From Vicia villosa (lineage: Eukaryota; Streptophyta; Magnoliopsida; Fabales; Fabaceae), in assembly GCF_029867415.1 (NCBI RefSeq), contig NC_081185.1, positions 27,701,293 through 27,765,292 on the forward strand: DNA of 64,000 nt, written 5' to 3'. Positions 35,101 to 46,166 of the stretch are shown here, piece by piece; within the stretch, counting starts at the first letter, position 1, and each line of letters starts with the position of its first letter. The notes under the pieces are model-generated. The model saw nothing but the letters and a program-made list of their open reading frames with translations, made no database searches and was not told the origin of the DNA. Made by a program: the position numbers and the translations under genes.

Positions 35101-36145
35101 GTTTCATTAGAAGTCAGTTCGACCATTGTGTTTACTTCAGATTTCTACCTGGTAATTCATTTGTTATTTTGTTGCTTTATGTGGATGATATTCTCATAGC
35201 AAGTAACAATGTCGAAGATGTAATGAGGGTGAAGGCTGAACTCATTAAGGAGTTCGATATGAAGGATCTGGGAGCTGCTTGTGCTTGCAGGATTCTTGGA
35301 ATTGACATTTGAAGAGATAGAAAGAAGTCAAAGTTATGCTTATCTCAAGAGGCATATCTACGAAAGATTCTCGAAAAGTTTGGTATGTCGAATTTGAAGC
35401 CAGTTGTGACTCCAACAAACCCTCAGTTCAAGCTGAGTATAGATCAGTGTCCCAGTACTGATGTTGAAAGATCTTATATGAATAGCATCCCATATGCTAA
35501 TATAGTTGGTTCTTTGATGTATGATATGGTCTATACTAGACCCGACATAACATATGCAGTAAGTCTTATAAGCAAGAACATGGCGAATCCTGGAAAGGCT
35601 CACTGGCAAGCATTGAAGTGGATTTTAAGGTACATAATCTTCATGGTGGAGCCTTGGGTGAAGATAGTAAAGCAGCCATTGAAGGATATGTCGACTCTGA
35701 TTATGCAGGTTGTATGGATTCCAGAAAATCTATTTCTGGATATGTTTTCACTATGTTTGGCATTGCAATTAGTTGGAAAGCAACACTTCAGAAGGTTGTT
35801 GCTCTATCAACCACTGAAGCGGAGTATATTGCCCTAACTGAAGCTGTGAAAGAAGCATTGTGGCTTGAAGATTTTGCGAAGGAGCTGAAACTTCAAGGTC
35901 GAGGTATCACTGTTAAATGTGATTGTCAAAGTGCAATACACCTGTCGAAGAACTCAGCATATCATGAGCGAACTAAGCACATCGATGTGAGGTTGCATTT
36001 CGTCAGAGGAGTAATCGAGCGTGGAGAAGTCCAAGTGCTGAAGGTTTCGACAAATCACAATGCTGCTGATATAATCACCAAATCATTATCGAGCTGCAGG
36101 TTTTTCCACTGTATGCAGTTGATAAAACTGCATGAAGAAAGCTAG
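32196..36145 (+). pseudogene. Ty1/copia gag-pol polyprotein, inactivated
   Basis: Colinear with the copia A polyprotein, starting at the equivalent ATG. In-frame stops are at 32901 (at the second Cys of the CCHC knuckle), 33072 (just after the protease DSGCT), 34002 (after the integrase core), 34815 (start of RT), 35061 and 35310 (within and after RT). A net 22-bp loss near 35630-35640 shifts the frame before RNase H. The integrase motif TDNG reads TGNG, so a catalytic Asp is also changed. RNase H remains open to 36145. The copy cannot make working proteins, but its LTRs and packaging region could still be used in trans by copia A. Confidence 0.94.
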
Positions 36146-36187
36146 TTGTTCCCTTGATGTTGTAGAGTTAGATCCAAGGTGGAGATT

Positions 36188-36614
36188 TGTGAGATTGGAT
36201 CGAACTCTAGTATGGTCGAAGGGTAGCTTCTTGGTTCGACAGGATTAAGCATGAAGTCGAAGGTTGTTCACATGCTTGTGTCGAAGATGCTAAAGTTGTT
36301 AGCATGTTAAATTACGTTTTAGTGATTAAACCCTAATTTGTTAAGTTAGCTTGTTTATTAAGTTGGCTTGTGTAATGGGCCTTGTGGAAAAAGCCCGTTA
36401 GTTAGTATGTTAGGTTTTATTATAAATACCATACTAGTCTCTCATCATTGCTAAGTTGCAAATCCTAATTTAGGGTGAGAGAGGTTATTTGTTATTCTTG
36501 TAAACTTGTAATCTTGTTTTAAGAGAAAGTAAAAGAATAACAGTTATAACCAATTCTTGTGTTCTTTATTATTCCCTTGTTCTATACTTTGTTCTTGGCG
36601 TTGAATTCAAAACA
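36188..36614 (+). repeat. 3' LTR of copia C
   Basis: Preceded by the same purine tract as in copia A. It begins TGTGAGATTGG (a small deletion relative to the 5' copy) and ends AAAACA before the target duplication GTTTT. Confidence 0.93.
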
Positions 36615-36619
36615 GTTTT

Positions 36620-37842
36620 GTTTCGTGTGGATAGGGAGTTATTGTTGCAGTAGTCTTATTTTTGTTCCTATCTAGTAAAATTGTTTAATGAACTACTGGT
36701 GTTAAGGATAATGCTCTTAACATTGGATAGAAAGTTGTCATGCACCTTCTAATTCATTCAAAGACTAATGTTAGATTCAAATTTTATTGAATAATTTATT
36801 TATGTCGGTAATAATTTAGTTTCTTTTGTAATATTATTTAATAATGTTTTTGGATAGATTTAGTTTCCAATTTTATTGAAAATATTCATCTATTTTTGGC
36901 TCAAAATAGTTCCTTTAAGCAAATAATTAATTTTCTTATCCAAATAATTAATAGTTTTTTTTTTAAAATCAAGTAATTTTATCATTTTTAAAATTAAAAT
37001 AAAATTTATATTGGATTGAAATTTGAGTGGTCCAATTACTAGCTTTATAATAAAAAATTTAAAAAGTAGAAAAAAATTGTTGGATTTACTATTTGGGTTG
37101 GATTTTGTACTGGTTTATATGCAAATGAAATCTAAAATAAACCGATCTAGTTACCCAAGCGCGTTTGAACCCGACCCAGAAAAATGGATGGTTAATTTGG
37201 TCTTTATTGGGCCAGTATATGTCACCCGAAGATCGGGCCGGACTGAGGTTTTGGGCTTGAACCTGATCTAGCCTGAACTGATGTCCACCACTACTAGTAA
37301 CAAACTAATAAAAAGTGGAATGGGTTGTTAACTAGGCACTATATACCGTGAGAGACGTTGATTGGTCTTTAATGTGAGAGACCTCCTCTTTTTATTTTAC
37401 TTTTCAGCATGTTGTGGGGTTAAAAAAACCTCGTTATTTCAAAACTTTAATGTATTGTAACTATTAAAAAACGTATTGTAGCTATTAAAAACCCGTTAAT
37501 ATAACCCTCTCTAAATTGTTTAAAAATTAATAAATAATAGTAAAATAGCGGGGATTTTAAACCCCCGGTAATGGATGAAAACCCAAAAAAAAAAGCAGAA
37601 AATGATGGTCTCGCATGTGAGAGACATTCCAATACTGCGTCTGTTAACTAACCCTATAATTTATTTTTATTATAATATTGAAATTTTGACTCATAATTAA
37701 TATTTTATTTAAATTATACACAGTTTAAAAAGATGATTAAATGTGTTATTGAAATATTTTTATTTATTAATTGTAATTAGGGGAATGTACAAATTGAAAG
37801 TTATTAATATTATAAAAAATTATCCATTTTGAAAAAGAAAAA
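36620..37842. other. Intergenic spacer
   Basis: No supported gene. A stretch from about 37323 to 37653 has weakly matching inverted ends (GGGTTGTTAAC and GTTAACTAACCC) and repeated GTGAGAGAC motifs, perhaps an old MITE of about 330 bp, but no TSD was found. Confidence 0.35.
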
Positions 37843-37910
37843 GGTTTTTTCTTCACCCACCTCCTAACCTTCTTGCCCACCCCTGGTGAATTTACCACAA
37901 TACCCCTTGT

Positions 37911-38120
37911 TTCGGAAGTTCATTTCCGAAACGGTACTTTTTTTTGGAAAAAAGGTGTTTTCGGAAATGAACTTCCGAAAACGTGTTTTTTTTAATATAA
38001 AATATTGATTTCGGAGATGCATCTCCGAAATAAAGTCACTTTTCAGAAAATGTGGTGTTTCGGAAGTTCATCTCCGAGCGCACCCCCCTTGGAGGAATTC
38101 GGAAATGCACTTCCGAAAAT
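37911..38120. repeat. Left palindrome cluster of the Mutator-like element
   Basis: Five imperfect palindromes near 37911, 37959, 38009, 38058 and 38097, each TTCGGA, 8-10 bases, TCCGAA. Variants include TTCGGAGATGCATCTCCGAA. Confidence 0.85.
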
Positions 38121-38336
38121 AGGTCTGGACAGAAGAAAATGAACAATTCACTTTATTTAATCGGGTGAAAATTACAACGATAATATTACATAAAATTAAA
38201 GTTACATATTGTTAAACACGGGTAGGTGGGGATGAGAGAGTGGTGGGGAGAAAAAAAGGCTTCCAAATTTCAAAAGGTTTATTTATTATTTTAATAAAAA
38301 TACGTACAACTGAAAGTAACAAATGACGGAGGAGGT

Positions 38337-38652
38337 GTAACCGGAGCCGAAACATATGACGGAGGAGGTGGATGTCCGGAGGAAGAAGACCCGGAGGTAC
38401 GTCCACCGCGAGACAAAGGAGCCAATCAATGTAAGCTATAATTTATCATTATCATCAGGGGACGTCATTACAAAAAATTGGAAAAAAAATCTTATTATTT
38501 TTAATCTTGATTTTTTAGAAATGACGTCCCCAGATGATAATCATAAACTATAGCTTACATTGATTGGCTACTTTGTCTCGTGGTGGACGTATCTCCAGTT
38601 CTACTTCCTCCAGACATCCACCTCATCCGTCATATGTTCCGACCCCGGTTAC
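38337..38652. repeat. Long inverted repeat (132-bp arms, 52-bp loop)
   Basis: Left arm 38337-38468 and right arm 38521-38652 are reverse complements at roughly 85-90 percent by eye, starting GTAACCGG and meeting at GACGTCAT/ATGACGTC. The loop is AT-rich. In one frame the left arm reads like a protein tail rich in Gly, Glu and Pro that ends in a stop, so it may be an inverted duplication of a former transposase 3' end. A transcript would fold into a long hairpin. Confidence 0.9.
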
Positions 38653-38790
38653 CACTTCTAAAAACTAACATGATAAATCCAATACAAATACACTGTGCGA
38701 TACAATCCGAAATCAGAACAAAACAAAACAAAAACATGTTATTCTGCCCGACGAGCGTTACAAAATACACATCAAACAAAAAAAAACACG

Positions 38791-39054
38791 TTATTCTTCC
38801 CGATGAGCGAACTCCTCCGAATGAAGATAATTATACCAATCCTCATCCCACTCAGTCTCAGAACCATCAGCGTTGATCACGACTCTCACGCCTGAAGACT
38901 GAGCTTGAGCATCCGGGCCCCGGGCCCCCTGGGAACGAGAAGTAGAGCCGGTTGAAACCTTCTTCTTCTCCTTCACCTCCTTCACCTCCTTCACCTCTTT
39001 CACCTCTTTCTTTGAAGAATCCTTTCTTCCCTTAGCGCCCTCTCTAGAAGACAT
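38791..39054 (-). CDS. Small unrecognised protein inside the Mutator-like element
   Basis: An 87-aa minus-strand frame starting MSSREGAKGRKDSSKK. It carries a tandem (KEV)n stretch encoded by CTTCACCTC-type repeats at about residues 16-29, then a Ser/Gly/Gln-rich linker, and ends with an acidic, aromatic segment (ETEWDEDWYNYLHSEEF). A splice-acceptor-like TTTACAG lies just upstream of the ATG on the minus strand, so this may be one exon of a larger transposon gene. I do not recognise the family. It may be only a remnant. Confidence 0.4.
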   Translation of the reverse strand: MSSREGAKGRKDSSKKEVKEVKEVKEVKEKKKVSTGSTSRSQGARGPDAQAQSSGVRVVINADGSETEWDEDWYNYLHSEEFAHREE

Positions 39055-39126
39055 GTTCCTGTAAACAATTGAAATCGATTAATATGCGAGACAAAATAAA
39101 AAACAAAAAAATTTGAACTTCTGATA

Positions 39127-39640
39127 TATTTCGGAAGTTCATTTCCGAAAACTGGGATGGAGGTGTTTTCGGAAATGAACTTCCGAAACACCCCTGCGAT
39201 GCAATTTCCTGCAACTTCCATGGCAGACCCCTAAATCAACCTTCAAACCAAATCAAAATGCTTCTAAACAACCTAAATACTACTAACAACCTAGCCATAT
39301 ATCATTTATGCAATTAAAACCCTAAATAACATGCATTTGAATAATAGATCTAAAAATTTCAAAACTTACAAAGTGTTAGGATTGAGGGCTTTTGAATGTT
39401 GTTTAGCAGTGTGATTGGAGCCTTGATGCAACTTTGGAATTCTGTTTGCACAAATTTTCGCCTCTGCCACTTTTTGTTTTGATTTAGGGTAAATGATTGG
39501 GGGAGGGGGAGTGTTTTGATAAATCTGCAGAAATCGCAGTATTTCGGAAGTGAACTTCCGAAATAATTGTTTCGGAAATGAACTTCCGAAGTAAGTCAAT
39601 TTTTTTAAAAAACACGCTTTCGAAAATGAACTTCCGAAGC
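39127..39640. repeat. Right palindrome cluster of the Mutator-like element
   Basis: Five further copies of the same palindrome near 39127, 39166, 39540, 39568 and 39617, matching the left cluster in sequence and period. Confidence 0.85.
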
Positions 39641-39711
39641 AGGGGTAGTTTTGGTTTTTCGCAGGAGGTGACCACCCATAGGGAGGTGGGTAAAGAAATT
39701 TTCAAGAAAAA

Positions 39712-40479
39712 AATACAAATGAGATATTTTTTACGAGATAGAGAGGAAACTTCTTTACAATCCTTCAAATTAAGGTTTAAAATGTTCAAAATGACTAAAC
39801 AACCATATATTAAAATGAGAGGTGTTATCCAATAACTAAAATTTAACACCGTATAAAAATATATCATTTATAACTATTAATTTAATATTTAGAAAGAGAA
39901 AAAATTAATTAAAAATGAAATTGTATCAATACGGTAAGTAAATATGGTATTAAACACCTAAAAATAGTGTCAAATAATCATTTCTCATTTAAAATTGGAT
40001 GAATGCACAATTTTGTAAGAATATATAGTTTGATCATACCTTGAGATAAAGAGCAACTTCATCCAATCACTTTACAATTTTTGCTTTACAATATGACAAT
40101 CAATATATAGTATTTTGTTATCTCATTAAAGACACAATTAGATGTTATATGAAAACCCCTTTGTTTATCAAATTACTAATTACATGCTATATAAAATGCA
40201 AAATATATATCAAAATATAGTTATGGAAGCTTGGGAATTTCACATGCAAGTTTCAAGCAAATCAATTTAGTCATTGTAGTTCACATGTGGATGCAGATAT
40301 ATCTCTATGTTCAATTTTTGAAAAGGATTTAGAGATAGTATGTTATTTCTTAGATTTTCAATATGGTAGATCAATCAACTCTATTGCGTGAAGTGAGGGT
40401 GAGATGCTCATTTGTTTTTTTATGGATTGATTTTCTTTATGGTCAAATAGCGAGGTTATACCTTGTGGGTTGATATATT
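39712..40479. other. AT-rich spacer
   Basis: No gene recognised up to about 40200. The 40210-40479 stretch may be a further decayed part of the LINE-like sequence that becomes readable at 40480. Confidence 0.4.
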
Positions 40480-40720
40480 TTGTCAGCCACTTGAGTGCAA
40501 CAAGGTGATCTATTAGAGCCGCTCCTTTTTTATCTTGTGTTACACCTATCCATTCATCAGGTTAGAGATAATTGTAGGCTTCTACTTCATGTCTGGTATC
40601 TTGATTATGGGAATATTATAGGTATTTACACGAGGTGGATAAAGTCCTTGACATCATTTGGGAGACATATCCAAGATTAGGTCTCGAATTGAATATCGGC
40701 AAGACTGAGATTATTATGAA
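40480..40720 (+). pseudogene. LINE-like (non-LTR) reverse transcriptase fragment
   Basis: The frame reads QQGDLLEPLLFYLVLHLSIHQVRDNC, then LLLHVWYLDYGNIIG, matching the RT palm of plant LINE-type retroelements (usually QQGDPLGPLLF and YLDDG). The catalytic second Asp is replaced by Tyr (YLDY). After a frameshift near 40630 the counterpart of GLELNIGKTEI can be read at 40680-40715. It is a short, dead fragment without ends. Confidence 0.75.
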
Positions 40721-40849
40721 TGATATTTTTTTAATCTTTCATGTATTATGATGATTACTACAAACTCCAAGTCACATGTAAATAATTTCAAAAAAAGAGG
40801 GAAGTCAAAATAATTTCAGAATGATCACACACCCTTCAAATGATTAATT

Positions 40850-41090
40850 GTCGCCCGCTTTGCGACCCTTACTCAAAACACCATCTTGGTTCGAGGCTAG
40901 TCTTTCAAAAATCTCTCTTTGGTTTGGAGGATAATCACTCAAAATATTGTTCATTGTTTGGTTGGATGTTAAACTATAAAATTTCATTTCCTTGTATAAA
41001 GAGATTCATAAGCACAAATAAATATGCAGAAAAAAATAAATAGATGGAAAAGTAAAAGAAATAATATAAATATATATAAGGGGGGAGAGG

Positions 41091-41121
<31 letters not shown>

Positions 41122-41387
41122 GAGAGATATTGAAGATTTATACATTTTGGCCTAAATTGACCTATTCATATCTCCATGAAATATTTTTAAGAGTATTCAA
41201 TAATGAGAGCTTTTAGAAGGATGTGCTTATGAATCTCCTTATACAAGGAAATGAAATTTTATGGTTAACATCCAACCAAACAATGAACAATATTTTGAGT
41301 GATTATCCTCCAAACTAAACAGAGATTTATGAAAGACTAGTCTCGAACCAAGATGGTGTTTTGAGTAAGGGTCGAAAAGCGGGCGAC
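40850..41387. repeat. Inverted repeat pair with 165-bp arms
   Basis: Left arm 40850-41015 (starting GTCGCCCGCTTTGCGAC) and right arm 41223-41387 are near-perfect reverse complements. The 207-bp spacer contains a (GA)n/(G)n microsatellite. A third, more diverged copy of part of an arm (TACAAGGAAAATGAAATTTC) lies at about 44130. It may be two inverted copies of one dispersed repeat. Confidence 0.85.
41080..41126. repeat. GA/G-rich microsatellite
   Basis: G-rich run, (GA)n run and a further run of 13 G in the spacer of the inverted repeat. Confidence 0.9.
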
Positions 41388-41582
41388 CCATGCCATTTAG
41401 AATCGTCCCGTTTAAGCTTGTCCAAAAGCGTGACAGGATGGAGCGGGACAACTTAGACATTCGAGCTCAAAAGTCAAATATGCCTCATTTACTAACGAGA
41501 TGGCGAGTTGGTGGGTCGGCCAACAAACTTTAAAGAGGTAATTAAATATATATTTTTAGATATAATTCTTCAAATGTATAAT

Positions 41583-41705
41583 TTTAAATTAATCAAATGT
41601 AATTGATGAAATCGAAATCAAATTAATCAAATATAATTGATCAAATAAAAATCAAATTAATCAAATGTAATTGATCAAATAAAAATCAAATTAATCAAAT
41701 GTAAG
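41583..41705. repeat. Tandem repeat, about 34-bp unit
   Basis: Three to four copies of a unit starting AAATTAATCAAATGTAATTG, with small differences. The region is AT-rich and noncoding. Confidence 0.8.
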
Positions 41706-42029
41706 CCTTAAATATATTGTTTTTCAAAATAAACAAATATAACATTTCAAATGTAAGCCTTAAATAGTGATTCAATAAAATTATAATCAATTTATTTCTA
41801 TTTGATTTTTATTTTTAAAATCTATTTACTTAATTGAATTTAATCAACTCAATATTTTTTAAAAAAAGTATTTAATATGGGATATTTTTAATCTGGAAAA
41901 TATCTTAGGGGTTGAGGCGTAACGCATGGGACGAGAGGGTGTTGGTTTGAATTTTTTTGTGTCACTTTTTATGTTTATTTGGTATTTTTGTAAAATCATA
42001 ATAGCTTAGCATGAATATAAGTGATGGGG

Positions 42030-42917
42030 AGGGTGGGGATAGGTCAGATCGACTAACAAGGGCATATGCCCCAACCTATAAAGTTCTAGGTTAGGCAGAC
42101 ATTTTATATAAATAGAAAATGCCTAGGCTTTTTTATAAGCCTATTTAGCTCAAAAGTCTAGGCCACAGGCCATATAAAAAGTCTTTTAATCCTATGATCC
42201 CGACCTATTTAATTAAACACGAATAATTTTATTATTATTATATTGTATTTTGTACTTTGAATTAAAATATAGGGTTAAATATGTTTTTAGTCCCTATAAA
42301 TATCTCAATTTTAACTTTTAGTCTCTATAAAAAAATATTGACTTTTATTCCCTATAAAACTACTTTTGCACGCAGTTTTAGTCCCTGTAGAGGGATTAAA
42401 ACTGCATGCAAAAGTAATTTTATAGGGACTAAAAGTCAATATTTTTCTTATAGGGACTAAAAGTCAAAAATGGTAATTTTATAGGGACTAAAAACATATT
42501 TAACCCTAAAATATAAAAGTAAATCTTAGTTATCTTGAAGAAATTAAGAAAATAAGATGAAAAAAAATCTTATGAACATTGTCATAAGTTGCTTCCATAA
42601 GTTCTCTTAAACAAATAGTAACACAAAATTTATGCTACTAGGTAAATTCAAATAAGTCAATGCAAACAAACATTTAATCTCACCGATCTTTTAACTTTTT
42701 AGTCTATATGAAGTTGAGTTTAATGACTTATTTACAAATGTTCAAATGAAATAGGCTTTTAAGTAGGCTAATAGCCAATCAGACCTTCAAAAAGGCTAGA
42801 CTCAGGCAAAAAAAAAAGCTTACGATAGGCTACAAGCTAGGCTTAGGCTTTGAATTTTTTAGCAGGGTAGGCTCAGGCTTGGAAAAGCCTAACTCAGCCC
42901 AGCTCATTCCCATCCCT
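42030..42917. mobile_element. hAT-like dispersed repeat, interrupted by a MITE
   Basis: Begins AGGGTGGGGATAGGTCAG and ends TGGGCTGAG-complement then CTCATTCCCATCCCT, giving imperfect inverted ends AGGGNNGGG. AGTGAT occurs close to both ends (42020 and 42918) and may be part of an 8-bp duplication. The interior has many AGGCTTAGGC-type motifs, as in widespread plant repeats that start GGGTGGGAATAGGCC. Boundaries are approximate. Confidence 0.5.
42272..42506. mobile_element. Mutator-type MITE, 235 bp, long inverted repeats
   Basis: Starts GGGTTAAATATGTTTTTAG and ends with the complementary sequence. Almost the whole element is two arms built from TAGTCCCTATA and TATAGGGACTA motifs. The 9-bp duplication TAAAATATA flanks it exactly (42263-42271 and 42507-42515), which fits a MULE-type MITE. 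It is inserted into the hAT-like repeat. Confidence 0.92.
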
Positions 42918-42949
42918 AGTGATAGGGACAAATTTGCGCTAAAATATAA

Positions 42950-43004
42950 TAGCCTAGTGGCAATGGAGTGTGTTTTGTATTATAAGGATCATTGATTCAA
43001 CTCC
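42950..43004 (+). other. SINE-like polymerase III promoter boxes
   Basis: TAGCCTAGTGG (42950-42960) fits the A-box TRGYNNANNGG and GATTCAACTCC (42994-43004) matches the B-box GGTTCGANTCC at most positions, 34 bp apart. This suggests a tRNA-derived SINE head. No cloverleaf tRNA, poly-A tail or TSD was established. Confidence 0.4.
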
Positions 43005-45614
43005 TTGCAGGTATTACGCTTCTAAATTTTGAAAAACATATGTGAAAGAATTCTTCATTTTTTTCTCGTATGTTCATTTCCTCATGTTCGATACTTGGAG
43101 AAACTCTATATATCATTTCAAGATATATTCATTTTTTCTTGGCGGTTTTTCAATTATGAACATTAAAAATTTTATCATCATATAAGGACATTACTAGAAA
43201 ATTCTTGGTTTTGAAATTAATTTCAAATTTTCTCTTTTCTTCTATGGTCCAGAAGATATTGGGTTTATCTACTACTTCTCTATTTACTTGATAAATAGAA
43301 ATATATTGGTCGTTGATTAAAGTTTCTCACAATTCACAATTATTATTACTTTGAATAAGAGCATAAACATCGATAGCGTTATAACATTGTTACACAATTT
43401 TCTAAAAGCTTGTGTCAGAATCAAGTGGATATTTGAATGAAAATTGGATTCTCTATTGTAGATCTCTAGTTTGAGAACATTTTTTTATTCATTAAGTACA
43501 AAAATAAATTATATAATATAAATATATAGTATATTATGGGGTTTGGTGGGACCAATTTTAATATTATTGATGAGTTGCACGAATATTTGAAAAATGTAGC
43601 TGAGTTATTTAAATAATTTAAAATAGTAATATAATGTACAAAATTGAATGAGATAAGAACCCAAGTGAGTATAATGGATGTGGATGCTCTAAAGATTCTA
43701 AATCAAACTTTCCATATTTCAAACCTAGCAACATTAAACGGCGGAGGTGTGTTTAGGAAAGATCTCTTATTTAAGAGTGTGATAAAAGTCATATTTCTCC
43801 TGAGACGATTAGTCCTTGAACATGAGTTATACTTTGATAGCACTTGTTGGACATGTGACTTTACACAAAAAAGGGGAGGTGAATTGTGTGTTTTAGAAAA
43901 ATAATAGTTTGATAAACACAATTATTTTCAGAGTTTAAAATTTTTTTAAAAATATTTTAAAATTTCGCAATGAGAATTTAAATTGCGGAAAGCAAAAGTT
44001 AAGGGAAGAGAGAAAACACTAGGAATTATACAAGTTCGGTCAAGAAGACTTAATCTTGTCATCAAGATTTGATCTTGAGAGTATCCGGTAAAATTTAAGA
44101 GCTTTTACTAGGTTGAACTCTTGAACCCCTTTATACAAGGAAAATGAAATTTCAGGCTAACTTTCAACCAAACAACAAACACTAAAGAGAAGTAATTAGT
44201 CTTCCTCCCAAATGACAAATTGAAACGGATTGTCTTCTTACCAAACAACAATTTGGAGTAGTTAGTCCCCAAGATATGTCGAGATATTACACAAGCTTAT
44301 CTCAAACTAAATAGAGCTTTTGTACCGGACTGAGCTTACGAACCTAGGATTTAAATACTGAGTCCCAAAACTAAAGCTTTTAAATAGATTTAGATTTGAA
44401 ACCCAAACAAAAAATCTATAATGGATGAATTATTCAACCGAGATAATGATCCTTGATGAATTTACAATTATATTCTTCCAGAATATAAAATTTCTCACCA
44501 AACAAAAGACATTTTTCAAAAGTACTACGATTAATTTCTAAGTGAGAAAAAATTATAAAATATTTTTTAGAGAGAGAAATTGGGAAGTGAGATATGAGAG
44601 CTCATGATTTAGGATGTGAAAAATTGAGGAAAGGGACCTTTATTTATAGGTAAAATGTTAGCGCGAAAAAAGGAAATTTTTGGGGCAAACATTGATGAGC
44701 CAATTGATTATCATCATGCAGCAATCGATTGGTTGGCCTAAAAATAAACATTTAAAGGATTTTAAAAGAAAATAAACTATATATAGCCATTATTGTTCAT
44801 TGAAAAAATGTCCTAAACATTGAAGAAGTGTTTTTGCATTAACCCAATTGACAGGGTATAAGTACCAATCAACTGGCCAGTAAAAAAACCTCCAAAACAT
44901 CATAATAGCTCTGAATTCAACAAGCGCAACTTTAAAACATTTTTAACAAAAAATCTTAAGAATAATAAGTTTTAAAAATTGTTTGTGTGTGTGTGATTAG
45001 CCGTATAACTTTACGAAGAGGGTCCTTGTGGTTTTACAATAATCTATCAACTCAGACGCATTAGGGTGAACTTTCATACTTCCTCTCTTTCACACATTCA
45101 ATCTTCAAGATTTTTCGGATAAATTAGTCATACAAACACTTGCTTTAGTTCTTTCTGAAGATAAGGCTTGAGATTTATTCCACATAAGTAGCATCACCAG
45201 AGGATGTATCATTAAGCCCTAACTTATCTGCTTGTATCTTTGATCGTTTGTTAACCACACAGGTATCAATGGCTCTTATTAGTAGTTATCATCAAAATAA
45301 TATTCACTTCAAGAGAGCTTTAATCACTAACATACAAAACATGGTTCCTAAAATTTGGGGTAGAATTAACTACTCATTGATTAGGATGAAATCCCTATAA
45401 AAGTTAGAATATTTAGTAGCAATACAATATTTTACTATCTCTTGTGTGAGTCATCAAATATTGAGAGGGTTTTTTTACTTTTATTACTACAATATACCAA
45501 TACAAGTCTTGCCCTAAAGGATGTCGAACACTTAGGTATTTTTCAGCTAGCTTAATTCCTTGTTTGTGTTTGGCTAGTGTAAAGTTGGGAATCCAAACAT
45601 GTTGTATCAGTTAA
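43005..45614. other. Intergenic spacer
   Basis: No gene supported. The frame at 43644-43904 (86 codons) has no recognisable domain. Around 44100-44300 lies sequence related to the arms of the 40850-41387 inverted repeat. The rest is AT-rich. Confidence 0.4.
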
Positions 45615-46124
45615 TGTTGTGAAAAACAATGTCGGAATCACAAAGTATTATAGGTTTCTTTTGGCAAGAAACCCACAAGGGTAAGAAAAAGTATGGAAGC
45701 AATAAGAACAACAAGGATTGGTTATAACTACTATTTTTTACTTTCTCTTTAAACAAGATTACAAGTGTTACAAGAATAACAAATAACCCTCTCACCCTAA
45801 ATTGGGATTTGTAGTATGCAATGATGAGAGACTAGTATGCTATTTATAATAAACCTAACATACTAAATTAATGGGTTTTTTTATAAATACCCATTACAAG
45901 CTAACTTAGGATACAAGCTAACTTAAACAATTGGACATAACAAAGAGGCCCAATTCGAAAAACTAACAACCCTAACATTTCGACACCCACATACTATAAC
46001 ACACTTCGAATACAGTATGTAAGTCTTCGACAACAACATGCGAACAAGACTTCAACCTCATGCATATTCTCTATCGAACCAGAAGCTACCCTTCGATATA
46101 ATAAAGTTCGATCCAATTCTAACA
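45615..46124 (-). repeat. 3' LTR of copia D
   Basis: About 510 bp, TGTTGTGAAA...TCTAACA on the plus strand. It is alignable with the copia A LTR in reverse but longer and diverged, so it belongs to a subfamily. Confidence 0.82.
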
Positions 46125-46166
46125 AATCTCCTGCTTGGAACAAACTCTATAGTATTAAAGAACAAA

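Larger units (their letters stand above)
31742..36614 (+). mobile_element. Degenerate full-length Ty1/copia element (copia C, same family as copia A)
   Basis: A 4873-bp element with LTRs 31742-32170 (429 bp) and 36188-36614 (427 bp), and the 5-bp target duplication GTTTT at 31737-31741 and 36615-36619. About ten single-base differences plus a small deletion separate the LTRs by eye, so it is older than copia A. The interior is nearly colinear with copia A but has several stops and a frameshift. Confidence 0.95.
37843..39703. mobile_element. Mutator-like non-autonomous element with palindrome arrays
   Basis: Long imperfect inverted ends of about 60 bp: the left reads TTCTTCACCCACCTCC and the right ends with the near complement GGAGGTGGGTAAAGAA; both continue to a shared TACCCCT before the first palindrome. 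The 8-bp AAGAAAAA borders both sides (37835-37842 and 39704-39711), a weak duplication because it is low complexity. About ten copies of a palindrome of 20-22 bp, form TTCGGAAGTTCATTTCCGAA, cluster in both end regions. The interior holds a 132-bp-arm inverted repeat and one small ORF. Long TIRs and duplication size suggest a MULE. Confidence 0.6.

Noticed and set aside
37323..37653. MITE with GGGTT...AACCC ends
   Set aside because: Inverted ends match only partly and no target duplication could be found, so it is mentioned only as spacer content.
38323..39054. CRISPR-like or phage-type repeat arrangement from the spaced palindromes
   Set aside because: Plant context, palindromes rather than identical direct repeats with unique spacers, and inverted termini point to a DNA transposon.
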